This document shows, one piece after another, positions 18,176 through 25,735 of a stretch of DNA of 64,000 bases. Below the pieces are notes generated by a model that saw nothing but the letters and a program-made list of their open reading frames with translations, had not been told where the DNA came from and searched no databases. This stretch comes from Comamonas testosteroni. GTDB taxonomy: Bacteria > Pseudomonadota > Gammaproteobacteria > Burkholderiales > Burkholderiaceae_C. The position numbers and the translations under genes are program-made. Position 1 is the first letter of the stretch; each line of letters begins with the position of its first letter. The DNA lies in the NCBI RefSeq assembly GCF_030505195.1, contig NZ_CP129672.1, positions 5,490,501 through 5,554,500 on the forward strand, given 5' to 3'.

Positions 18176-20340
18176 GCCAGTGCCTCCTGTGCTTCAACGG
18201 CCTGCAGTTCCGTGTAATCGGCGCTGATGACCCAGCGCTCCGTCATGTCCGTGGGCTGGGCGTGGGGGTCTGCCGGCAGCTCGATCAGGAATGCGCGGTC
18301 GCCCATCTTTTGCTTGATGACTGCCAGTCGCTGGCGTGTGGGCAGCAAGGCCTTTTCAGCGCCGCGCAGGTCGACCTTGATGCGCACGGTCTGGCCGGGC
18401 TCGAATGCGGTGGCGCTGGTGGCGGCGTCTGCCGCCTGCATGGCTTGCGCAATGGCCGCGCTGGCTTCCTGCTGCCTGACCTTGGGCTCGGTCTTCTTGC
18501 TGGCAGGCTTGGCCGGCGCCTTGCCTGCACGCTGGGCGGCCTCGGCTTTCATTTCGACCTGCACCTGGTTCCGGATGCCTGCCAGGTGCAGGTCGGCCAG
18601 GTTCTGCAGCTCTTGCAGGTAGCGGAACTCTTCGGGCGAGTCTGTCGCCAGATCCTGGGTGCACACCATCTGCATCATGGCAATGAGGAAGGCGGGCAGC
18701 TCCTGCTCCGCAAGCGATTCCAGTGACTCCTGGATCTCATAGGCGGCGTCGTCGCCATCGTCATCGATGCAGAACATCGCCTTCAGGTACTTTTGCGGTA
18801 CGTCGGCGGCCAGCTTTTTCAGAACGTATTGCGCAATGTTGGCGGGGATGTGGTCCACCGCATCGGCGGGGCAGGTCTCCAGCCCGGCAATCGTTGCCTC
18901 CACCGCGCGCTCGCGCCAGCGGCGTTCGTATTCGGCTTGCAGCGTGGCGCGGTCAGGTGCTGCGGCCTGGCCCTTGGCCTTGTCGGCCTTGGGCGCTGGC
19001 TTGGCTTTGGCCTCCTGCGCTTTCTCCTGCACGGCCGCGCTGGCGGCGTGCACGGGCACGGCTTCGGTAAAGCTGCCGCTGGGTGTTTCGATCAGCACCA
19101 CGCGGCTGGCGGGCACGTCCTGGCCCAGCACCTGGCGGGTTTCGGCCTTGCTGCCCTGGCTGGCCTTGTCCAGCGCGATATAGCCGCGCATGGTGCCGGT
19201 CTCGGTGGGCATGATGTCGCGGGCGGCCTTGCCGCTGATGATCTGGCGACCCGCCTGCACGGCATCGGCCTTTACGCGGGCCAGGTGGGCCTCTTTCTTG
19301 TCGGCAAAGCAGGTGGTGTCGGTGCAGGCGTCCGGGCCTTGCTTGTCCCACAGCTCGGGCGTGGCGCCGGTGCGCTTGGGGCAGTGGGTGCAGGTGCCGG
19401 CCTGGGGGCAGAGCAGGGCGTCGGTCAGGTCGAACGGGGCCTTGTCCAGCTCGGTCATGTAGTTGCGGCGGGCCAGGTCCTGGGCGCTGCGCAGGCTCAT
19501 GGTGCCGCCATCGGGGCCGCCGGTCAGCACGCGCTCGGTGAACTCTTCCTGTATGGCCTGCGTGGGGCGCTGCAGCACCAGCAGTGCGAGGCTGCGGGAC
19601 ATGCGGCCTTCCTTCAGCGCGGCCATGGCCTTGGGCGACAGGGACAGCAGGCGCAGCGTCTCATAGACATGGGTGCGGCCCTTGCCAATGGCGTCGGCCG
19701 CGGCTTCGCGGGTCAGGCTGAACTCTTCAATCAGCCGCTGCACGCCGTGGGCTTCTTCCAGCGGGTTCAGGTCCTTGCGGTGTAGGTTCTCGATGAGCTG
19801 GATCTGCAGTGCCTCCAGCCCTTCGGCGGTGCGCAGCAGATAGGGAATGGTGCGCAGCCCGGCAATGGCTGCAGCGCGCCAGCGGCGCTCACCCGCGATG
19901 ATTTCATAGGCGGCCTTGCGCGTTTCGGGGTTCTCGAAGGTGTCCTGCATGCGCTCGGGTGGCAGCCTGCGCACGATGATGGGCTGCAGCACCCCATAAG
20001 CCTTGATGGTTGCGGCCAGTGCGTGCAGCTCATCGTTCTCGACCACGGTGCGGTTGGTGCGGCTGGGCGCAAACTGGTGCAGCGGGGCCTGGGGCTGCTC
20101 TGCCTCGCCCGCCGTGGCCTTGAGCTGGGGCGTGACGCCATCCAGCGTCATCAGCGTGAAATCGGCCATGGGCAGGGTGACCAGCGTGCCGTCGCAGTCC
20201 AGTTGGTACTGGCGGCCGTTGGGCGTCTTGCCCACCACCCTGGCTTTGCGGCCCGCCTGCGGCAGCGGGTGGCCCTTGTTCGTGGTCGCGTCGTGGTTGA
20301 TGACGACCTCGCGGTCGATCAGCGGGTCTTTGGTAGCCAT
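18172..20340 (-). CDS. ParB/Spo0J-family protein
   Basis: 722 aa. The N-terminal ParB domain (about residues 88-185) has the SRTNRT region, VLQPIIVRR and the CTP-binding GERRWRAA motif, followed by LIENLHRKDLNPLEEA and an HTH (REAAADAIGKGRTHVYETLRLL, about 206-227). A cysteine cluster (CTHCP, CTDTTC, about 328-356) may bind zinc. The long C-terminal half is Ala/Lys-rich plus an unassigned domain. No parA is present, so it may work as a CTP-dependent DNA-binding regulator and not a partition protein. It lies in an operon with overlaps on both sides. Confidence 0.88.
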   Translation of the reverse strand: MATKDPLIDREVVINHDATTNKGHPLPQAGRKARVVGKTPNGRQYQLDCDGTLVTLPMADFTLMTLDGVTPQLKATAGEAEQPQAPLHQFAPSRTNRTVVENDELHALAATIKAYGVLQPIIVRRLPPERMQDTFENPETRKAAYEIIAGERRWRAAAIAGLRTIPYLLRTAEGLEALQIQLIENLHRKDLNPLEEAHGVQRLIEEFSLTREAAADAIGKGRTHVYETLRLLSLSPKAMAALKEGRMSRSLALLVLQRPTQAIQEEFTERVLTGGPDGGTMSLRSAQDLARRNYMTELDKAPFDLTDALLCPQAGTCTHCPKRTGATPELWDKQGPDACTDTTCFADKKEAHLARVKADAVQAGRQIISGKAARDIMPTETGTMRGYIALDKASQGSKAETRQVLGQDVPASRVVLIETPSGSFTEAVPVHAASAAVQEKAQEAKAKPAPKADKAKGQAAAPDRATLQAEYERRWRERAVEATIAGLETCPADAVDHIPANIAQYVLKKLAADVPQKYLKAMFCIDDDGDDAAYEIQESLESLAEQELPAFLIAMMQMVCTQDLATDSPEEFRYLQELQNLADLHLAGIRNQVQVEMKAEAAQRAGKAPAKPASKKTEPKVRQQEASAAIAQAMQAADAATSATAFEPGQTVRIKVDLRGAEKALLPTRQRLAVIKQKMGDRAFLIELPADPHAQPTDMTERWVISADYTELQAVEAQEALA

Positions 20341-20564
20341 TACTTCGATTCCTTGAGATTGCGCACTGCGGCCGTGGCGGCCGCACGGCGTGCCTGCACC
20401 TGGTCGGCGGGCAAAGCTGCAAAGCGGTGGCAGCTGGTTTCGGCGCTGAAGGTGTGGCCGGGCGTGGGGTAGTGGCTGCAGTTGGCAAAGCCCAGGGCCA
20501 CCATGCGCGGCGACGTTTTCTCGGGCTGCCAGTGCTTGCAGCGTTTGCAGGCGGGTTGCTCCAT
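20340..20564 (-). CDS. Small Cys-rich phage protein
   Basis: 74 aa from the ATG at 20564. CKRCKHW near the N-terminus, then C29 and C45, suggests a zinc-binding fold. The stop overlaps the ParB-like start by one base (TAATG), and the start overlaps the stop of the upstream gene (TGATG), which supports it as a genuine operon member. No function is assigned. Confidence 0.65.
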   Translation of the reverse strand: MEQPACKRCKHWQPEKTSPRMVALGFANCSHYPTPGHTFSAETSCHRFAALPADQVQARRAAATAAVRNLKESK

Positions 20565-20743
20565 CACAGGCAACCCCAGCGCAGGCACAGGTAGAGCGCG
20601 GCCCAGAAGGGCGCCGTCAGGGTGAGCGCCATCACCACGGCCAGTGCCACGGCCATGCCAAACAGCACGCGGCGCTGGCGGCGCAGCTCTTGTGCCAGTG
20701 CGGTGTCGTGGCGCGTGATGAAAAGGGTGTGGCGGCTGCTCAT
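20564..20743 (-). CDS. Small membrane protein
   Basis: 59 aa. A basic N-terminus with TALAQELRRQRR is followed by one or two hydrophobic helices (VLFGMAVALAVVMALTLTAP, FWAALYLCLRW). It is linked by one- and four-base overlaps to its operon neighbours. It may be a superinfection or regulatory membrane peptide; there is no direct evidence of role. Confidence 0.6.
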   Translation of the reverse strand: MSSRHTLFITRHDTALAQELRRQRRVLFGMAVALAVVMALTLTAPFWAALYLCLRWGCL

Positions 20744-20877
20744 GGCTGCACCCGCAGGGCCGATGCGCTGTGCACGCCAAAGATGCATTGCGCGATGACG
20801 ATGGCGACGCTGGCCGAGGTGTACAGGCCGTAGTAAGGCTTGCCACCGGGTACTGTAACTTTGTACAGCTGGGTCAT
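20740..20877 (-). CDS. Small hypothetical protein
   Basis: 45 aa (MTQLYKVTVPGGKPYYGLYT start), with an alternating hydrophobic C-terminal stretch (SVAIVIAQCIFGVHSA). ATGA overlaps at both ends fix start and stop within the operon. The fold resembles a single beta-hairpin plus helix. Function is unknown. Confidence 0.6.
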   Translation of the reverse strand: MTQLYKVTVPGGKPYYGLYTSASVAIVIAQCIFGVHSASALRVQP

Positions 20878-21629
20878 GCGGCCCCCTGATCGTTGGTGGC
20901 CGTGGGTACAGGCGCCTGTACGTCGCTGCAATCTGCCTGAGAAGCGACTGGCTCTACACTGGCCTGATGTTTACTGGAACCATTGTCAAAATCAGCAGTG
21001 ACGGTGAGCGCTTCATCGTCGAGTACCCCTGGGCTCCCAAATCCCGGGAGTACAACGTCTTTATGCTTGCGCAGCCCTGCAACCAGGTGACGTTGAAGGT
21101 AGGGGACCTCATAAGCGGTCGCCTCAATTCCATGCTTCATGAAAAGCTCAAGCGCCTGTCCGACGGAAAAGAGTTCGAAGCCTCCGGGCAACTGGGGGCG
21201 GAGAGCTACGAGCTGGCGATGAAATGCATCTGATGCGCGGTGCCTGGGCCCGATGGGCAGGGCACCGCAAAGCTGCAGCAGGGTGATCAGCCCGCACTGG
21301 CGGCCATACCAGTGATTCCAGATGGAGCTGTCTTTGCCTTCGTCGCGCAAACGGTCCAGATTGCGCTCTGCCAGCCAGATGTGCTCGCTGGCCTTGTCCA
21401 GCACTTCCTGCAGCGAAGTGGGGTGCACCGTGGGTTCCGAGTCGCCGTCCCAAAAGCCTGTGCGCTCGGCTTCGCTCTGCAGCAGTTTTTCTGTGGCGGC
21501 AATGTGCTCGCGCAGGTTACGCACCAGTATGGGCGCGAGCTTCTGGCGAAATTCATCGGTGTTGTCGCAGATCGCGATGAATTCGGCTGCCGATTGCAGC
21601 GTGCTGTGCAGCTTGTTGGGCGTGCTCAT
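20874..21629 (-). CDS. Hypothetical phage protein, helical
   Basis: 251 aa, mainly helical in the first 130 residues (repeated Leu/Glu/Arg helices, W/H-rich stretch IWNHWYGRQCGLITLLQLCGALP), with a more variable C-terminus. ATGA couplings connect it to the genes on both sides. No known domain is recognised. A plus-strand open frame at 20967-21233 opposes it but has no ribosome site. Confidence 0.65.
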   Translation of the reverse strand: MSTPNKLHSTLQSAAEFIAICDNTDEFRQKLAPILVRNLREHIAATEKLLQSEAERTGFWDGDSEPTVHPTSLQEVLDKASEHIWLAERNLDRLRDEGKDSSIWNHWYGRQCGLITLLQLCGALPIGPRHRASDAFHRQLVALRPQLPGGFELFSVGQALELFMKHGIEATAYEVPYLQRHLVAGLRKHKDVVLPGFGSPGVLDDEALTVTADFDNGSSKHQASVEPVASQADCSDVQAPVPTATNDQGAA

Positions 21630-21922
21630 GGCTGCACCCCCGACGCTTGGGGCTGCGCAGGTGCGCCTGCATCGAGCTGATCCGGCACCACGACTAAGAG
21701 CTTTTTTGTTGCCCAGTCGTTGATGCTGGTGTTGGCCACCCGGCAGGCCAGCTGCACGCGCAGGGTGTCCAGCGCAATCAGCGTGACATGGATCTGGGTG
21801 CGCAGCTTGACCAACAGCTCGGTGACTGCGGGTTGCTGGGCTGTGTCGTCTTCAAAGCCAGCGACAAACTGCTCTGCTTGTTGTAGCGCCTCCAGCTGCG
21901 CCAAGAGTGGGGATTGCGACAT
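21626..21922 (-). CDS. Hypothetical protein, first gene of leftward operon
   Basis: 98 aa from the ATG at 21922 (AAAGGAG seven bases upstream), beginning MSQSPLLAQLEALQQAEQF. It is predicted helical with Gln/Val-rich segments and no recognised domain. It is the promoter-proximal gene of the leftward operon down to prtN; the operator-like palindrome at 21957-21994 lies 35 bp upstream. Confidence 0.65.
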   Translation of the reverse strand: MSQSPLLAQLEALQQAEQFVAGFEDDTAQQPAVTELLVKLRTQIHVTLIALDTLRVQLACRVANTSINDWATKKLLVVVPDQLDAGAPAQPQASGVQP

Positions 21923-21956
21923 CTGTGACTCCTTTGAGGGAATGTGAGTCACGATA

Positions 21957-21994
21957 GTAAAGCATTGATTTATCAAAATCAATTATTGCTTTAC
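21957..21994. promoter_or_regulatory. Operator-like palindrome upstream of the ParB operon
   Basis: GTAAAGCA (21957-21964) and TGCTTTAC (21987-21994) are perfect inverted half-sites, with a nested TTGATTT/AAATCAA pair. The same half-site occurs three times in the repressor control region at 25145-25214, so the XRE repressor at 24738 probably binds here too. Confidence 0.6.
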
Positions 21995-22033
21995 TTATTG
22001 TGGCTTGCTGTCGCGTACAGAAAGGTTGCCACA

Positions 22034-22080
22034 AGTGCTAAATAGTGCAGAATGGTGCTAATTGGTGTGTCACACACCAA
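22034..22080. promoter_or_regulatory. 10-bp phased repeats and palindrome before toxin-antitoxin pair
   Basis: Four GTGC/GTGT-type units occur at 10-bp spacing (AGTGCTAAAT, AGTGCAGAAT, GGTGCTAATT, GGTGTG). The last one runs into the 19-bp palindrome TTGGTGTGTCACACACCAA (22062-22080). Helical phasing plus symmetry suggests cooperative binding by the antitoxin or toxin-antitoxin complex. Confidence 0.5.
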
Positions 22081-22157
22081 GGCCAGAGGCCAAGCAACAG
22101 CCGTGAGGTTGCTGTCCCTGAAGTGCTGAGACGCTGAGCCAGCGCGGAGACCCCAAA

Positions 22158-22403
22158 ATGACTACAGAAACTTTGAAAAGCAGGGCGCCAGTACGGTCGT
22201 CCAGGAGTGCTGCACCCCGAAAAACCACTCAGAAGAAGCTGGATGTGACTGTTGTGCTGTCTGAAAAGCAGCAGCAGGAACTGGCTGAGATGGTTGACTA
22301 TGCCCAGGAGTTGAGCAGCAGCAAGAAGAAGTCCATCGACTTCCTGAAGCGCGCTGGCATCTTGAATAGCCGAGGCAATCTCGGCAAGGCCTATCGCGGC
22401 TGA
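22158..22403 (+). CDS. Putative antitoxin of ART-like toxin
   Basis: 81-aa basic protein. The N-terminus is disordered and Arg/Ser/Lys-rich, and the second half is helical (LSEKQQQELAEMVDYAQELSS, KKKSIDFLKRAGIL). GGAGA lies about 10 bases before the ATG. The gene ends two bases before the toxin-like gene at 22406, a usual antitoxin-toxin arrangement. There is no recognised DNA-binding domain, though the basic tail may bind the phased repeats upstream. Assignment is by context. Confidence 0.55.
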   Translation: MTTETLKSRAPVRSSRSAAPRKTTQKKLDVTVVLSEKQQQELAEMVDYAQELSSSKKKSIDFLKRAGILNSRGNLGKAYRG

Positions 22404-22405
22404 GA

Positions 22406-23008
22406 ATGCTGGAGACCCCGTATTACGAGTCGCAGCCCAGTGTCATCCTAGGCTTTCACGGCTGTGACGAAAAAGTCGGCATGCGTATCCTTTGCGATCC
22501 CGAGGAACATCTCACGCCGTCGGCCAAGAGCTATGACTGGCTGGGCAGCGGCATATATTTCTGGGAAGGCAGCTTGGCTCGTGCATGGGATTGGGCAAGA
22601 AGCTATGAGTCCAGGGGAAAGATCAAGAAGGCCTTTGTGCTGGGGGCTGTGATCGACCTCAAACACTGCCTTGACATGTTCGATTCCGGTTCTTCCGAGC
22701 AGGTCTTGGCGGCGTACCAGTCCCTGGAATCCTTCATGCACCAGTCTCAGACGCCTATGCCCGAGAACACGGGGGCTGCGGCGCTGGACAAACCCGCCCG
22801 CCATCTGGATTGCGCAGTCATGAACACCCTGCATCAGATGCGCAAGGACAGAAAGCTGCCCGCCTACGATTCGGTGCGTGGTGCCTTCCTAGAGGGCAAC
22901 GCGATTTACCCCGATGCGGGCTTTCGTAGCCACACGCACATTCAGATCTGCGTGCGCACGACAGCCTGTATCAAGGGCTATTTCAAACCCATCAATGCTC
23001 AAGCATAA
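22406..23008 (+). CDS. Putative ADP-ribosyltransferase-fold toxin
   Basis: 200 aa. An N-terminal GFHGCD motif (H18), then SYDWLGSGIYFWEGSLARAWDWA (Y51, E54), matches the H and Y positions of PARP/diphtheria-toxin-type ADP-ribosyltransferases. Near the C-terminus FLEGNAIYPDAGF (E163) and SHTHIQICVRTTACIKGYF could provide the third motif and core strands. It would use NAD+ to modify a host macromolecule; the target is unknown. It is preceded by a small basic protein two bases away. The family assignment is from motif pattern only. Confidence 0.55.
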   Translation: MLETPYYESQPSVILGFHGCDEKVGMRILCDPEEHLTPSAKSYDWLGSGIYFWEGSLARAWDWARSYESRGKIKKAFVLGAVIDLKHCLDMFDSGSSEQVLAAYQSLESFMHQSQTPMPENTGAAALDKPARHLDCAVMNTLHQMRKDRKLPAYDSVRGAFLEGNAIYPDAGFRSHTHIQICVRTTACIKGYFKPINAQA

Positions 23009-23023
23009 GCGACTGCTTTCCAG

Positions 23024-23917
23024 TCAGGCGACGCGGCGCTCTTTACTGGAAACACGCTCCGCTGCAGCCATGGGGTTGGGCTCTGTTCGAGCGACAATTT
23101 TTTGTCCGTCAGCGAGTGCCAGAACCTGATTGATGGCCCGTTTCTGAATGGGATCGTTCCGATCTCCAACCATCAGCAATTCAAAGATCTCGGGCTTCTC
23201 GTCTTCCAGCAAGCCGATTTTTTTGCTGGGTTTTTTGAGAATTCGCTTCAGCGCCGAGAGCTCGAATAGCTTGCCATAGGCTCGTTCCGTATTGCCCTCC
23301 AGTCCTCGAACATTGCTTGTGACCTGCAGAAAATAGCAAGCATAGTTCTGCCCCAAAAAATCTACTTGGAGTGGATGGGTCTCTCCGCCCAACGTGAGCT
23401 TCTTGTTGAAGCGTTTGGCGAGGTGCTTGGCATTTGTGTCGCGCTGGATCGCAGATTTGACGCGGCTCACAATTCCATGATTACGCTGCTGCTGTGTGAT
23501 GACATAAGCATTGAGCAGCGTATGTACGGTGCTGCATCGGCGGAGCATCAACTCCAGTGCTTCATCCGCACTAGCAGCTGAAAATCTGCTCAGATTCTCA
23601 ATACGAGCATTGGAGAATGGCGGTGTCCATGTTTCTGCTGGCTGATGCTTCCAATGCTCCAGCAAGGAGTTGCATAGATGCTGTGCCACGGTGTGCAGCG
23701 CCTGTCCAGCCACGCCGAAAGCGTGCTCCGCCTTACGCTCATCGATGGCGCAAATTGCTTGTACATAGCCATCTTCAGTGCGAACGACTACGCCAGCGCA
23801 TAACTTTTCCGAACTGGTGGGCTTCGGAGCGAACTCAATTACTGCGCGCCAGCCACTGACTCGTCCTTCGTTCCAGTTGACGTCAGCTTCAGTTGCGGGT
23901 GGCCAAGTCGGTTGCAT
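23024..23917 (-). CDS. Unknown protein of repressor-kinase operon, weakly DUF3037-like
   Basis: 297 aa. The N-terminal part (WRAVIEFAPKPTSSEKLCAGVVVRTEDGYV) recalls DUF3037 proteins, which often lie next to HipA-like kinases; the rest is helical and unassigned. The start at 23917 lies inside the 3' end of the kinase gene (overlap 23839-23917), so the two are tightly coupled. It is the last gene of the leftward repressor transcript. The function may be linked to the kinase; similarity is weak. Confidence 0.55.
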   Translation of the reverse strand: MQPTWPPATEADVNWNEGRVSGWRAVIEFAPKPTSSEKLCAGVVVRTEDGYVQAICAIDERKAEHAFGVAGQALHTVAQHLCNSLLEHWKHQPAETWTPPFSNARIENLSRFSAASADEALELMLRRCSTVHTLLNAYVITQQQRNHGIVSRVKSAIQRDTNAKHLAKRFNKKLTLGGETHPLQVDFLGQNYACYFLQVTSNVRGLEGNTERAYGKLFELSALKRILKKPSKKIGLLEDEKPEIFELLMVGDRNDPIQKRAINQVLALADGQKIVARTEPNPMAAAERVSSKERRVA

Positions 23918-24786
23918 AGTAGTTCGTAGGTGATGCCGAGACGCTGCTCGATAAACGTAATCAGTTCTTTAATCTGAGATTTTTGTTGCCAATGACTGGT
24001 GTCCGCGTACTCAACGATACCGGGGATATCCAATGGCCCAGCTACCTCAGCCAACCATTGGCCGAGACCTTCCAGCACTTGGTGACACTGCTCTGCTGTG
24101 AAAGTTTTCATCGGTATGGCCAATGCGTTTTCAAAAACTCCATCCGCCAACTCATTCAACGGATAAAGGGTGCGGAACGCGCCGCCAAAGGCCTCTGCGT
24201 GATCAATGATATGGAGACTCTTGTCCCTGAAGATGATGTTGCCAAAATTGCGGTCACCGTTGGCAACCCATTCATCAAAGGCAACAACTTTAGCCCAGTC
24301 TGCCCATTTAGTGAGCAAGGAAATGGCAGCTTTTTTGTCGCTGCGGAGAAACTGAAGAAAAGTGTCTCCGCCTAGATCTTTTGTTGCAACGCAGAGGGCG
24401 GCAGAGCCTTGCTTGATGAAGGCAGAGTGAGGTAGGTGACCAGGTGGAATGTGGACTATGAAAACCTCTGGCGCAGGCAAGTCAAGAATGCGGGCCAAGC
24501 ACCCACAGACTGCTTCGGCGATCAGGTTATCTGATGAACCTACTCTCAAATATAGAGAAATAGACTTCTGATCGGGGTCCGAAGAATCGTAGGCATCACC
24601 TAACCATAACTCATCAAGCTTTTCAGCGTCCGAGTCACGGGGGACCAGGCTGGCACCTTCGTTGAGAACTAGGTGCCTGATGCGCTCTGGCACAGGGACA
24701 AATGTGTCTTCATTGGCTGGTGCCAGTGAAGGCGAGTTCAAGGCGTTTGCTTGAACCGACTGGCTAGTTGGTCGATCAGTGTCCAA
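23839..24786 (-). CDS. HipA-like kinase
   Basis: 315 aa. The kinase catalytic loop FDEWVANGDRNFGN (D178, N183) and metal-binding LHIIDHAEAF (D195) match HipA/PI3-4-like kinases of the stand-alone HipA_2 type. The N-terminal region (PERIRHLVLNEGASLVPR, RVGSSDNLIAEAVCG) lacks the usual HipA N-terminal subdomain. The start overlaps the XRE gene by 49 bp, resembling hipB-hipA layout. It may phosphorylate a host factor to arrest growth or modulate the repressor. An alternative downstream start is possible. Confidence 0.75.
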   Translation of the reverse strand: MDTDRPTSQSVQANALNSPSLAPANEDTFVPVPERIRHLVLNEGASLVPRDSDAEKLDELWLGDAYDSSDPDQKSISLYLRVGSSDNLIAEAVCGCLARILDLPAPEVFIVHIPPGHLPHSAFIKQGSAALCVATKDLGGDTFLQFLRSDKKAAISLLTKWADWAKVVAFDEWVANGDRNFGNIIFRDKSLHIIDHAEAFGGAFRTLYPLNELADGVFENALAIPMKTFTAEQCHQVLEGLGQWLAEVAGPLDIPGIVEYADTSHWQQKSQIKELITFIEQRLGITYELLCNRLGHPQLKLTSTGTKDESVAGAQ

Positions 24787-25166
24787 TCTTCATCCCTCAG
24801 TGCATTTTTTTTGGCCAGCAGTGCCAGCTTGTTGATTGTTTGCAAAGACCGCGGACTGGCCTGAAGTCGCCAGTCAGAGAAAGCTTGGCTAAGCAGATCC
24901 TCTGCCGTTGGTTCGGGATCCTGTGAAGCGAGAGGTGTCTCCTGCTCAATGCTTAGCCACCATTCGAGCGGCTTCCCTGTCACTTGTGCAAGCTTTGGCA
25001 AGTGCTTCTTATCGATTCGACCTGTTTTTTTCCAGCCTTGAACTGCTTGTTTAGAGACGCCACACGCGTCTGCGATGTCTGACTGCTTGACCTTTGTGTC
25101 ATCAAGAACTAATTCAAGTTTTGCAGCTAATTGTTGAGCAGTTGAAAGCATTGCTTTAGTTTTCAT
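24738..25166 (-). CDS. XRE-family repressor (HipB/CI-like)
   Basis: 142 aa. An N-terminal helix-turn-helix (VKQSDIADACGVSKQAVQGWKKTGRID, about 27-53) and a helical C-terminus without an S24/LexA peptidase domain are seen. RecA-stimulated self-cleavage, as in lambda CI, is therefore unlikely. It is divergent from a YdaS/Cro-like gene across a 57-bp region with three operator half-site pairs, one inside its own codons 3-7, as in autorepression. It shares an overlap with the HipA-like kinase, so it could act as both phage repressor and antitoxin. Confidence 0.8.
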   Translation of the reverse strand: MKTKAMLSTAQQLAAKLELVLDDTKVKQSDIADACGVSKQAVQGWKKTGRIDKKHLPKLAQVTGKPLEWWLSIEQETPLASQDPEPTAEDLLSQAFSDWRLQASPRSLQTINKLALLAKKNALRDEDWTLIDQLASRFKQTP

Positions 25167-25214
25167 CGCTGATGTTGAATGGTCAATGCTTTACTTTCAC
25201 AAGCATTGCTTTAC
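25145..25214. promoter_or_regulatory. Three operator sites between repressor and cro-like gene
   Basis: AAAGCATTGCTTTA (25145-25158), AATGCTTTAC (25185-25194) and AAGCATTGCTTTAC (25201-25214) share the half-site TGCTTTA. The arrangement resembles lambdoid right operators, and the same half-site flanks the ParB operon promoter at 21957-21994. Confidence 0.65.
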
Positions 25215-25223
25215 CATTGGGGT

Positions 25224-25481
25224 ATGAAGCAGCCTCAAAACACTCATATGCAGAGGGCAGCAGTACTGCTGGGAGGACAGTTGTCTCTTGCAAAAGCTTT
25301 GAAAGTTACACCGCCAGCTGTGAATCAATGGCTAAGCGGTAAGCGGCCAGTCCCAGCAGAGCGATGTCCTTCTATTGAGCGATTGACGGGAGGCGCAGTT
25401 ACCTGCGAGCAACTGCGCCCAGATGTGGAGTGGAGTTTTTTACGGCAGTCATCACAGCCGTTGGATGAGGGCGGGCAATGA
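25224..25481 (+). CDS. YdaS/Cro-like regulator
   Basis: 85 aa from the ATG at 25224. The helix-turn-helix LSLAKALKVTPPAVNQWLSGKRPVPAERC (about 22-50) followed by IERLTGGAV and CEQLRPDVEW is typical of YdaS-type Cro homologues of lambdoid phages. It opens the rightward early operon, opposite the XRE repressor, and probably counters it in lytic choice. The ATGA overlap with the next gene supports the frame. Confidence 0.85.
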   Translation: MKQPQNTHMQRAAVLLGGQLSLAKALKVTPPAVNQWLSGKRPVPAERCPSIERLTGGAVTCEQLRPDVEWSFLRQSSQPLDEGGQ

Positions 25482-25735
25482 ACACGATGCCCCCCGTCTA
25501 TCTGGAGGCAGGAGTGCGCAATGTGCTGCCGTTCTGCGAGGACCGCAGACGTGTTGGCCTTGGCTTTGACATTCCCGGCCAGGAGACGGTGCGCGTGGCA
25601 CTGACTCTGGAAAGCGCCCGGGTTTTGATGACCAGCCTTGAGGAATACATCAAGGAGGCGGAACGCCCCAAGCCGCGTGAGTGTGCGGTTTGGGAGCTGA
25701 TGGGGTGCTCTCAACCACCTCAGGAAAAGATATGA
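25478..25735 (+). CDS. Hypothetical early phage protein
   Basis: 85 aa (VYLEAGVRNVLPFCEDRRRVGLGFDIPG). A beta-rich first half is followed by a helix (SARVLMTSLEEYIKEAER). It overlaps the YdaS gene (ATGA at 25478) and the next gene (ATGA at 25732), so it is a real member of the early operon. No domain is recognised. Confidence 0.6.
   Translation: MNTMPPVYLEAGVRNVLPFCEDRRRVGLGFDIPGQETVRVALTLESARVLMTSLEEYIKEAERPKPRECAVWELMGCSQPPQEKI

Noticed and set aside
20967..21233. 88-aa plus-strand frame opposite the 251-aa gene
   Set aside because: No ribosome site, and the minus-strand gene is tied to both neighbours by ATGA overlaps.
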